From contig NZ_JZWV01000021.1 of the NCBI RefSeq assembly GCF_000966975.1, positions 1 through 21,920 on the forward strand: a stretch of DNA of 21,920 nt, written 5' to 3'. This stretch comes from Streptomyces katrae (GTDB lineage: Bacteria > Actinomycetota > Actinomycetes > Streptomycetales > Streptomycetaceae). Below the pieces are notes generated by a model. It worked only from the letters and a program-made list of their open reading frames with translations, ran no database searches and was not told the DNA's origin. The translations under genes were made by a program, and so were the position numbers. Positions 11,233 through 18,896 of this stretch are shown here, in pieces; within the stretch, counting starts at the first letter, position 1, and every line of letters begins with the position of its first letter.

Positions 11233-11652
11233 ATGTCTGTTTCGAAGCCGGCCCACGACGTACTCAACCCGACGCCCGACTACCTCGCCTTCTGGCGGGA
11301 GCGGCACGTCTGCACGCTGACCACCCCGCGGCCGGACGGCACCCCGCACGTGGTCCCGGTGGGGGTGACGTACGACCCGGAGGCCGGGCTCGCGCGGGTG
11401 ATCAGCAACAAGCACAGCAAGAAGGTGCGCAACGTCCTGGAGGCGCCGGGCGGAGCGGCGCGGGTGGCGGTGTGCCAGATGGAGGGCCGGCGCTGGGCCA
11501 CCCTGGAGGGCCGCGCGGTGGTCCGGAGCGACGAGGCCTCGGTCGCCGAGGCGGTGGCGCGCTACGCCGAGCGGTACGGGCGGACGCCCTCGCCGAACCC
11601 GGACCGGGTGGTCCTGGAGATCACCCTCGACCGGGCGATGGGGCGGGCCTGA
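11233..11652 (+). CDS. PPOX-class (F420/FMN) oxidoreductase-like protein
   Basis: This 139-residue protein has the split beta-barrel seen in pyridoxamine-5'-phosphate oxidase-like flavoproteins, many of which use F420 in actinobacteria. The features are [26 protein letters not shown] near the N-terminus, [11 protein letters not shown] (a basic phosphate-binding block typical of the group), the [13 protein letters not shown] strand pair and a closing [13 protein letters not shown] strand. It is probably a small soluble dimer. The cofactor and substrate cannot be told from sequence. The ATG at 11233 gives the natural N-terminus; an ATG at 11221 is also in frame. Neither has a strong Shine-Dalgarno sequence. 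It is divergent from clpB across an HspR operator. Confidence 0.82.
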   Translation: MSVSKPAHDVLNPTPDYLAFWRERHVCTLTTPRPDGTPHVVPVGVTYDPEAGLARVISNKHSKKVRNVLEAPGGAARVAVCQMEGRRWATLEGRAVVRSDEASVAEAVARYAERYGRTPSPNPDRVVLEITLDRAMGRA

Positions 11653-11849
11653 GGAAAAACGGCCGGATTCGAGCGGTCCTCAAGCGGTCCTGGACTGATC
11701 CTGGACCGTTTCCCACCGGATCCTCGGACCGATGTCCGGTTCGGGCACTGGACGCGGACAGCACAACGGCGCCATCGTGGTCAGGTCCAGGATGGCGCCG
11801 TTGTGTGGGGGAAGCACCTGGAGCGATCTGCAACGACGGGGGAATCGCC
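11653..11849. other. intergenic region between convergent genes
   Basis: No gene is seen here. The region contains two AGCGGTCCT copies 11 bases apart (11672-11680 and 11683-11691) followed by a related ATCCTGGACCG stretch, and then the strong hairpin at 11762-11805. Confidence 0.5.
11762..11805. terminator. strong bidirectional terminator hairpin
   Basis: CACAACGGCGCCATC at 11762-11776 and its exact complement at 11791-11805 form a perfect 15-bp stem with a 14-base loop. It lies between the convergent PPOX-type gene (plus) and the small Rieske-like gene (minus), so it can serve both. Confidence 0.8.
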
Positions 11850-12164
11850 TCAGGCACTGCGGGGGGTGGCGGTGGTGATATCGGGTTCGAAGAGCTGGTG
11901 GTCACGCTGATCGAGGTTGACGAAGACCATGCCGTACCGCACTTCGCAGCGGACGGGCTGCGGTGCGCCCCGGGGGCGGCGCAGGCAGCGGTAGGCACGG
12001 ACGTCCTCGTCCTCCTCGCGCACGATGACGATCGGCTGGCCGAACAGGGTGACCATCAGCGAGTCGCCGGCGTAGGGGATCGCCGTGGCGAGGTCGATGA
12101 ACTGCCAGCCAGAGCGGTACGCCGAGGCCATCTCGCGCCGGAAGTCGCGGTCGTCGGGGGTCAT
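11850..12164 (-). CDS. small Rieske-oxygenase-like protein lacking cluster ligands
   Basis: This 104-residue protein reads like the N-terminal part of a Rieske ring-hydroxylating oxygenase: YRSGWQFIDLATAIPYAGD, then LFGQPIVIVREEDEDVRAY, then a CLRRPRGAP block where oxygenases have C-x-H-RGA, and finally RYGMVFVNLD, which resembles GLVFVNLD after the Rieske domain. The first ligand His is absent and the C-x-x-H pair is missing. Only two cysteines remain, so a normal [2Fe-2S] centre cannot form. Its ATG overlaps the stop of the DSGWN-repeat gene by one base (TGATG), so translation should be coupled. It has no signal peptide. The family resemblance is moderately sure; the function is unknown. 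A peptide-binding or partner role is speculation. Confidence 0.65.
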   Translation of the reverse strand: MTPDDRDFRREMASAYRSGWQFIDLATAIPYAGDSLMVTLFGQPIVIVREEDEDVRAYRCLRRPRGAPQPVRCEVRYGMVFVNLDQRDHQLFEPDITTATPRSA

Positions 12165-12454
12165 CAGGCGGCCGACTTGGGGGTGAAGTTCCAACCGCTG
12201 TCGGGCTCGCCGTCGGTCGTGGCGACCGAGCCACCGTCCTTCGGCGCGACGTTCCAGCCGCTGTCGCCGGAGGCCAGGTTGTTCCAGCCGCTGTCGCTCT
12301 CGCTCGCCGGTGCGGCGTTCCAACCGCTGTCGGCCCGAGCGCTCCCCGCATCGCCATGGACGGCGCTGACTGCCCCAAAGACCGCAACAGCGGAGAAAAC
12401 AACGGCAAGCGCCGAGCGAAGCATTCTCTTGTACATGGTCGGCTTCGTCCTCAC
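12164..12454 (-). CDS. secreted DSGWN-repeat peptide
   Basis: This 96-residue protein has a basic n-region (RTKPTMYKRMLR), a hydrophobic core at about 14-33 and an A-R-A signal-peptidase motif at 39-41. Predicted cleavage there leaves a 55-residue mature peptide that begins exactly with DSGWN. The pentapeptide recurs at 42-46, 54-58, 64-68 and 85-89, with AAP, NLA, VAP and FTP following. There are no cysteines. The GTG at 12454 is preferred because GGGAGAGGA lies nine bases upstream; an ATG at 12436 would still leave a signal peptide. It is the first gene of a coupled pair with the Rieske-like gene and is divergent from a LuxR-type regulator. I know no named family. It could be a structural secreted peptide, a signal, or a modified-peptide precursor. 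Confidence 0.75.
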   Translation of the reverse strand: MRTKPTMYKRMLRSALAVVFSAVAVFGAVSAVHGDAGSARADSGWNAAPASESDSGWNNLASGDSGWNVAPKDGGSVATTDGEPDSGWNFTPKSAA

Positions 12455-12527
12455 TTGATGGAATCCTCTCCCCCGCACGTCAGACCATGGCTCATTCAGG
12501 CACGTTACGGCCACAGGGACGATGCAT

Positions 12528-12544
12528 CATGTTCTTGCATGTTC
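12528..12544. promoter_or_regulatory. CATGTTC direct repeat in the divergent intergenic region
   Basis: CATGTTC occurs at 12528-12534 and 12538-12544, exactly 10 bases apart, one turn of the helix. It lies between the DSGWN operon (minus) and the LuxR/TrmB-like regulator gene (plus). The placement suits a regulator that controls both directions. No binding protein is proven. Confidence 0.35.
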
Positions 12545-12613
12545 AGGACCCTGGGGGGTGGAGATTTGCCCATAACAGACACAAACCCGACACATCCCCA
12601 CCCCGTCACATCG

Positions 12614-13606
12614 ATGTGCGACGAAGGTGCACGACTCTACGCAGCGGCGCTCAGCACGGGACGCGTGCCTCGGAGCGAAGTGGCAAACGCCCCCTGCCTG
12701 CTCGAATTCGCACTCCTGCGGCCCGACCCGGATGACGCGAACCAGCTCCGCGCAGTTCCGCCCTCGGTGGCACTCGCACAGCGGCTGCAGCCGCTGGAGC
12801 GCGAGATCCAGGAGCGGCGGCGCAGCGCCATCGACCTCACCGATGCATTCGAGCCGTTCTTGACCATCAGCGCACAGCACCCGGCCAACACCCACGCCAT
12901 CACGGTGCTGGAGGGGTTCGACCAGATCAACGCCGCCCTCGACCTGGCCACGGCCGAGTGCCACACGGAGATGCTGACGGTCCAGCCGGGCGGCGCGCGG
13001 CCCTCCTCCGCCCTCAGTGAGGCCCTGGAGCGCGACGCCCCGCTGATCGACCGCGGCGTGAGCATCCGCACGCTCTACCAGCACACGGCCCGGCACAGCC
13101 AGGGCACGCTCGCCTACGTGGACCGCATCTCGGCGGGCAAGGTGGAGATCCGCACCCTCGAGGAGCTCATCGAGCGGCTCATAGTGTTCGACCGGACCGT
13201 CGCCTTCATCCCCGCCAGCGACGACCGGCGCGTGGCGCTGGAGCTGCGCCACCCCGGGCTGGTGGCCTACCTCATCAAGGTGTTCGAGCAGCTGTGGCGC
13301 CGGGCCGTGCCGCTGACCGACGAGGTCACGTACACCCACAGCCCCGACGGCATCTCCGGCGTCCAGCGCTCCATCGCCCAGCTCCTCATCGAGGGGCACG
13401 TGGACGAGGCGATCGCCCGCCGGCTGGGGATGAACGTACGCACCTGCCGCGCGCACATCGCGAAGCTGGCCACCGCCCTCGGCAGCGGCAGCAGGGCCCA
13501 GCTGGGCTACCTCATCGCCCAGTCCGGCATCCTGCACAGCGGGAGCGACGGGGAGGCGGCCACGGGCTGCCAGGGGCCCGCTGAGGGGCTCACCGCGCCC
13601 CGCTGA
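12614..13606 (+). CDS. LuxR-type HTH regulator with TrmB/PLD-like N-terminal region
   Basis: From the ATG at 12614 this is a 330-residue protein. Residues about 1-60 resemble a small winged-helix or TrmB-like segment, and 60-75 is a charged helix. Residues about 100-235 resemble the PLD-like sensor domain found in many actinobacterial regulators (TVLEGFDQINAALDLA, then RTLYQHTAR and VFDRTVAFIP). The C-terminal 245-305 is a LuxR-type HTH (QRSIAQLLIEGHVDEAIARRLGMNVRTCRAHIAKLATALG). No response-regulator receiver domain is seen. The start is uncertain: an in-frame TTG at 12566 and an ATG at 12539 also exist, and none has a good Shine-Dalgarno sequence. It is divergent from the DSGWN peptide operon, which makes that operon its likeliest target. 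Confidence 0.8.
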   Translation: MCDEGARLYAAALSTGRVPRSEVANAPCLLEFALLRPDPDDANQLRAVPPSVALAQRLQPLEREIQERRRSAIDLTDAFEPFLTISAQHPANTHAITVLEGFDQINAALDLATAECHTEMLTVQPGGARPSSALSEALERDAPLIDRGVSIRTLYQHTARHSQGTLAYVDRISAGKVEIRTLEELIERLIVFDRTVAFIPASDDRRVALELRHPGLVAYLIKVFEQLWRRAVPLTDEVTYTHSPDGISGVQRSIAQLLIEGHVDEAIARRLGMNVRTCRAHIAKLATALGSGSRAQLGYLIAQSGILHSGSDGEAATGCQGPAEGLTAPR

Positions 13607-13628
13607 GGCGATCCCCGGGGAATATGCC

Positions 13629-13671
13629 GAAGGCCCCGTCCAGGCCCCTGAGGGGCCCGGACGGGGCCTTC
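13629..13671. terminator. strong bidirectional terminator hairpin
   Basis: GAAGGCCCCGTCC at 13629-13641 pairs perfectly with 13659-13671. An inner stem GGCCCC/GGGGCC (13643-13648 with 13652-13657) closes on a TGA loop. It lies between the convergent regulator gene (ends 13606) and hspR (ends 13709), so it ends both transcripts, including the dnaK operon. Confidence 0.88.
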
Positions 13672-13708
13672 GTACGTCCTGCCGGCCGTGGCTCCGCCGG
13701 CCGCGCCG

Positions 13709-14173
13709 TCAGTCCATCGGCCGCTTGGGGCGCCAGACGACCAGGGCGTTGCCCGGCTGCGGTGGCTGGTACGGGACCAGGTCACGGCGGTACGAGGCGT
13801 GCACCGCGGCCTCACGGGCCTGGAGCGCGGCCGCCGCACCGTCCACCGCGGCGGACAGCTCGGCCACGCGCTGCTGGAGCGCGGCCACCTGGTTCTCCAG
13901 TTCGATGATCCGCTTGATGCCGGCCAGGTTGATGCCCTCGTCCTGGGACAGCTGCTGCACGGTGCGCAGCAGCTCGATGTCCCGGGCCGAGTAGCGCCGG
14001 CCGCGCCCGGCCGTGCGGTCCGGGGAGACCAGGCCGAGGCGGTCGTACTGGCGGAGGGTCTGCGGATGGAGTCCGGACAGCTGGGCGGCCACCGAGATCA
14101 CGTAGACCGGTGTCTCGTCGGTCAACTGGTACGCCCCGTCACCGAAACGGGGCTGTCGTCGGCGGCCTTCCAT
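13709..14173 (-). CDS. hspR: HspR heat-shock repressor (MerR family)
   Basis: This 154-residue protein is the MerR-type repressor that binds HAIR sites and uses DnaK as co-repressor, so unfolded protein relieves repression. The HTH lies at about 24-45 (YVISVAAQLSGLHPQTLRQYDRLG) and the wing at 46-63 (LVSPDRTAGRGRRYS). A dimerising coiled coil runs from about 88 to 122. The tail ends in VVWRPKRPMD. No cysteine is present. It is the last gene of dnaK-grpE-dnaJ-hspR, starting one base after the dnaJ stop, so it should be translationally coupled. Three sites in this window match its consensus or a variant of it: one at clpB and two at dnaK. Confidence 0.96.
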   Translation of the reverse strand: MEGRRRQPRFGDGAYQLTDETPVYVISVAAQLSGLHPQTLRQYDRLGLVSPDRTAGRGRRYSARDIELLRTVQQLSQDEGINLAGIKRIIELENQVAALQQRVAELSAAVDGAAAALQAREAAVHASYRRDLVPYQPPQPGNALVVWRPKRPMD

Positions 14174-14174
14174 G

Positions 14175-15350
14175 TCAAGCTCCCTTCGCGGACTCGAACA
14201 GCAGGGCGCGCGGATCGTCGGACTCCGTGGCGTCCCGGTACATCTCCAGGGCCTCGCGGGCCTTGTCGGACAGCTCCGCCGGCACCGCGACCTCCACCGT
14301 GACGAGCAGGTCGCCGCGGGTGCCGTCCTTGCGGACCGCGCCCTTGCCGCGGGCCCGCATCGTACGGCCGGTCGGGGTGCCCGGGGGCAGCTTCAGCGTC
14401 ACCGCCGGGCCGCCCAGGGTCGGGACCTTGATGTCGGCGCCGAGGGCCGCCTCCGCGATCGTGACGGGCACGGTCACCGTGAGGTTGTCGCCCTTGCGGC
14501 CGAACACCGGGTGCGTCCCGACGTGCACGACGACGTAGAGGTCGCCCGCCGGGCCGCCGCGCTCGCCCGGGGCGCCCTTGCCGCGCAGCCGGATCCGCTG
14601 GCCGTCGGAGACGCCCGCCGGGATCCGGACCTGCATGGTCCGGGAGGACTTGGCGCGCCCGCTGCCCTTGCAGACCTCGCAGGGGTTCTCCGCGATCAGG
14701 CCGCGGCCCTTGCAGTCCGCGCAGGGGTCGGTCAGCGAGAAGCCGCCGCCGCTGCCCCGGGAGACCTGTCCGGTGCCGACGCAGGTCGGGCACACCCGGG
14801 GCGTGCCGTTCTTGTCGCCGGTGCCCGAGCAGGCCTTGCAGGGGGCCTGCGAGGACATCCGCAGCGGGACCGTCGCCCCGTCCACGGCCTCCGTGAACGA
14901 GAGCGTGACCTCGGACTCGATGTCCTGGCCGCGGCGCGGCTGGGTGCGGGTGCCCGCACCGGCGCCGGCGCCACGGTTGAACAGGCCGCCGAAGACGTCG
15001 CCCAGACCGCCGCCGAAGCCGCCCTGACCGCCGCCCTGGGCGCCCCCGAAGAGGTCGCCCAGGTCGAAGTTGAACGAGCCGCCCCCGCCCGGACCGGGGC
15101 GGAAGCCCCCGTTCCCGAACAGGGCGCGGGCCTCGTCGTACTCCTTGCGCTTCTTGGCGTCGCCGAGGATGTCGTTCGCCTCGGAGATCTCCTTGAAGCG
15201 CTCCTCGGCCGAGGCGTCGCCCTTGTTGGCGTCCGGGTGGTACTCGCGGGCGAGCTTCCGGTACGCCTTCTTGATCTCGGCCTCGGTGGCGTCCTTCGGG
15301 ACACCGAGGACCTTGTAGTAGTCCTTCTCGACGAAGTCCTTCGTGCTCAT
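14175..15350 (-). CDS. dnaJ: DnaJ co-chaperone (Hsp40)
   Basis: This 391-residue type I J-protein delivers clients to DnaK and stimulates its ATPase. The J domain has HPD at 38-40. A Gly/Phe-rich region follows (about 75-130, including GDLFGGAQ). Next come four zinc-binding CxxCxGxG repeats: [24 protein letters not shown] and CEVCKGSG. The C-terminal client-binding beta domains complete it. All canonical parts are present. GGAGGG lies upstream of the ATG at 15350. It follows grpE after 39 bases and precedes hspR by one base in the HspR-regulated operon. Its J-domain N-terminus ([17 protein letters not shown]) is typical of the operon-encoded actinobacterial DnaJ. Confidence 0.97.
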   Translation of the reverse strand: MSTKDFVEKDYYKVLGVPKDATEAEIKKAYRKLAREYHPDANKGDASAEERFKEISEANDILGDAKKRKEYDEARALFGNGGFRPGPGGGGSFNFDLGDLFGGAQGGGQGGFGGGLGDVFGGLFNRGAGAGAGTRTQPRRGQDIESEVTLSFTEAVDGATVPLRMSSQAPCKACSGTGDKNGTPRVCPTCVGTGQVSRGSGGGFSLTDPCADCKGRGLIAENPCEVCKGSGRAKSSRTMQVRIPAGVSDGQRIRLRGKGAPGERGGPAGDLYVVVHVGTHPVFGRKGDNLTVTVPVTIAEAALGADIKVPTLGGPAVTLKLPPGTPTGRTMRARGKGAVRKDGTRGDLLVTVEVAVPAELSDKAREALEMYRDATESDDPRALLFESAKGA

Positions 15351-15389
15351 CCCCGGTGTCCCTCCTTCCGGATGCCTACATGGTGTGCG

Positions 15390-16045
15390 TCAGCCCTTGT
15401 CGGGGGCATCCGTGTCCTTCTCGGACGGCGTGTCGCCGTCGCCGGACTCGGACTTCGCGGCGGGGGCCGCGCCCGGCTGGGGCTCGGCCACCGCGACCCG
15501 CGCGGGGCGGATCGTGCGCTCACCGATCCGGTACCCCGGCTGCAGGATCGCCACGCAGGTCGTCTCGGTGACGTCCGGCGCGTACGAGTGCATCAGGGCC
15601 TCGTGGATCGTCGGGTCGAAGGGCTCGCCCTCCTTGCCGAACTGCTGCAGCCCCATCTTGGCGGCGGCCGTCTCCAGGGACTCGGCCACCGACTTGAAGC
15701 CGCCGACCACCTCGCCGTGCTCCCGGGCCCGGCCGATGTCGTCCAGGGTCGGCAGGAGCTCCGACAGCAGGTTCGCGACCGCGATCTCCTTGACGGCGAC
15801 CCGGTCCCGCTCCACGCGGCGGCGGTAGTTCTGGTACTCGGCCTGGAGCCGCTGGAGGTCCGCGGTGCGCTCGTTCAGCGCGGTACGGGCCTGGTCCAGC
15901 TGCGCCAGCAGAGCCGTCTCCTGAGCTGCGTCCCCGGCCGGGGCCGCCTCCTTCTCCTCGGAGGAGTCGGCGGCCTTCGGCTCGGCGTCGTCCGCGCCGG
16001 TGGGGACTTCGGGCTTCTCGTCGAAGCCCGGGGTCTCCTCCGACA

Positions 16046-16046
<1 letters not shown>
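15390..16046 (-). CDS. grpE: GrpE nucleotide exchange factor
   Basis: This 218-residue protein exchanges ADP for ATP on DnaK. It has a disordered, acidic N-terminus (1-42), a long dimerising helix (about 45-105) and the compact beta domain. GrpE signatures are FDPTIHEA at 143-150 and GYRIGERTIRPARV at 171-184. The C-terminal extension (about 188-218) is Pro/Ala/acid-rich and longer than in E. coli, which is common in Streptomyces. Its ATG overlaps the dnaK stop codon by one base (TGATG), so translation should be coupled to dnaK and keep the two products in step. Confidence 0.97.
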
Positions 16047-17890
<1,844 letters not shown>

Positions 17891-17908
17891 TTCGATTCCT
17901 CCAGCTGA

Positions 17909-17929
17909 CTTGAGTGGAACAGACTCAAG
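17909..17929. promoter_or_regulatory. HspR operator 1 (perfect HAIR) at dnaK
   Basis: CTTGAGT (17909-17915), seven bases (GGAACAG) and ACTCAAG (17923-17929) match the HspR consensus exactly. The site overlaps the proposed -10 box of the dnaK promoter, so HspR bound here would block RNA polymerase. Confidence 0.95.
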
Positions 17930-17956
17930 GATGCACGGTCGCTGCGCCGGCGTCAA
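17928..17956 (-). promoter_or_regulatory. proposed dnaK operon promoter
   Basis: On the minus strand TTGACG (17956-17951) is followed after exactly 17 bases by CATCCT (17933-17928). This is a good match to a principal-sigma-factor promoter. It lies between the two HAIR sites and upstream of the dnaK Shine-Dalgarno sequence. Confidence 0.65.
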
Positions 17957-17960
17957 CAGA

Positions 17961-17981
17961 GGTGAGTCGAGGCGACTCAAC
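17961..17981. promoter_or_regulatory. HspR operator 2 (imperfect HAIR) at dnaK
   Basis: GGTGAGT, seven bases (CGAGGCG) and ACTCAAC fit the HAIR spacing with three mismatches in the outer bases. The core TGAGT-N7-ACTCA is intact. It lies just upstream of the proposed -35 box. Multiple HspR sites at the dnaK promoter are known in S. coelicolor. A further GCTCAAG at 17999-18005 is at most a half-site. Confidence 0.7.
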
Positions 17982-18042
17982 CTTTAGGCGGCACTTACGC
18001 TCAAGCCGAGGTCAGGCCCCCGATCCCGGGCGCTCGGCGCCC

Positions 18043-18075
18043 GTCGCCTCAATCTCCCCGGCTACCGCCGGGAGG
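18043..18075. repeat. GTCGCCTCAATC element with hairpin
   Basis: GTCGCCTCAATC (18043-18054) runs into a hairpin: CTCCCCGGC at 18054-18062 pairs with GCCGGGAG at 18067-18074, with one bulged C and a TACC loop. The same 12-mer occurs again at 21902-21913. From memory, CTCAATC/GCCGGCG-type sequences are scattered between genes in Streptomyces. This one lies between dnaK and the sugar transferase gene. Confidence 0.45.
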
Positions 18076-18173
18076 TGCCCCGGCGGCGGCGCCGCAGCCG
18101 AACGGGTCTGAGCGGCACCGCTGGGCCGCGCGGCGCGCCGGGGGCCGGGCCGGCGTCCGGCAGCGTGCCTGGC

Positions 18174-18785
18174 ATGCCTCTGATGCCGCCCCTGCTCGCC
18201 CGGGCCGCGCGGGCCGCCCGGGCCGCCCGGCCCCGGACCGCCCGGCCGAGGCCACTCCGGCCACGGCCGGCCCGACTGCGGACGCACTGGCCGGCCAGGC
18301 CGCCGGCCAAGCGGGTCTGCGACCTGATCGGCGCGGTTCCGCTGGCGATGCTGTCCGCCGTCCCCCTGCTGCTGGCGGCCGTCGCCCTGTACGCGTCCAC
18401 CCGCGCGGGCGTCCTCGTACGGGAGCCCGCGCTCGGCCTGGCCGGCCGCCCCTTCCGCACCTGGCGGCTCCGCACCGAGGGCGGGGGCCGGCCCGGGGCA
18501 TGGGTGCGGCGGTGCGCCCTGGACGGGCTGCCGCAGCTGCTGAACGTGCTGCGCGGCGAGATGTCGCTGGTCGGCCCCCGCCCCGAGCCCCGCACGGACC
18601 ACCCCGAACGCCTGCTCGTACGTCCCGGAATGACGGGATTGTGGCAGGTCGGCGCACGTTCCGACCTCCCCTGGGAGGAGATGGCCCTGCTGGACCGGCA
18701 CTATGTGGAGAGCCATTGGCTGGGGATGGACCTCGCGATCCTCGCGAAGACCCCTCGGGCCGCCTGGGAACAGAGGCGTGCCTGA
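18174..18785 (+). CDS. sugar-phosphate transferase-like protein, altered DE dyad
   Basis: This protein (203 residues from the ATG at 18174) belongs to the bacterial sugar transferase family, in which a sugar-1-phosphate is moved from a nucleotide sugar to undecaprenyl phosphate. After an Ala/Arg/Pro-rich start comes KRVCDLIGAVPLAMLS with a hydrophobic membrane helix. Family motifs follow: LDGLPQLLNVLRGEMSLVGPRPEP, then RPGMTGLWQVGARSDLPWEE, LLDRHYVESHW and DLAILAKT. The usual LDELPQL catalytic pair is D117-G118 here, so the second acidic residue is lost. The VGxxG loop is also degenerate (LGLAGRPF). GTGs at 18165 and 18075 are alternative starts; none has a clear Shine-Dalgarno sequence. It may be inactive or altered. 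Confidence 0.8.
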   Translation: MPLMPPLLARAARAARAARPRTARPRPLRPRPARLRTHWPARPPAKRVCDLIGAVPLAMLSAVPLLLAAVALYASTRAGVLVREPALGLAGRPFRTWRLRTEGGGRPGAWVRRCALDGLPQLLNVLRGEMSLVGPRPEPRTDHPERLLVRPGMTGLWQVGARSDLPWEEMALLDRHYVESHWLGMDLAILAKTPRAAWEQRRA

Positions 18786-18857
18786 GCGACACAGATCACC
18801 GCTCACTCACCTACAGTGCGGCGCGGGAAATGGGTAACCTCAAGCCTTGACTCAATA

Positions 18858-18875
18858 AGTTACCGCTTAGTAAGT
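18858..18875. promoter_or_regulatory. AGTTAC-N6-GTAAGT near-palindrome upstream of the Fe-S gene
   Basis: AGTTAC and GTAAGT are separated by six bases (CGCTTA), with TTAC-N6-GTAA fully symmetric. It lies 22 bases upstream of the Fe-S oxidoreductase start, next to an AT-richer patch with TTGACT at 18847-18852 that could be a -35 box. The layout suits a TetR-type repressor site, but no regulator is identified. Confidence 0.4.
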
Positions 18876-18896
18876 CCCCGCCCGAGGAGCCCCTCC

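Noticed and set aside
11672..11691. AGCGGTCCT pair as a regulatory direct repeat
   Set aside because: It lies after a gene end and before a terminator between convergent genes, so a promoter role is unlikely.
17999..18005. GCTCAAG as a third HspR operator at dnaK
   Set aside because: The partner half at the right spacing (TAGGCGG) does not match CTTGAGT, so it is a half-site at most.
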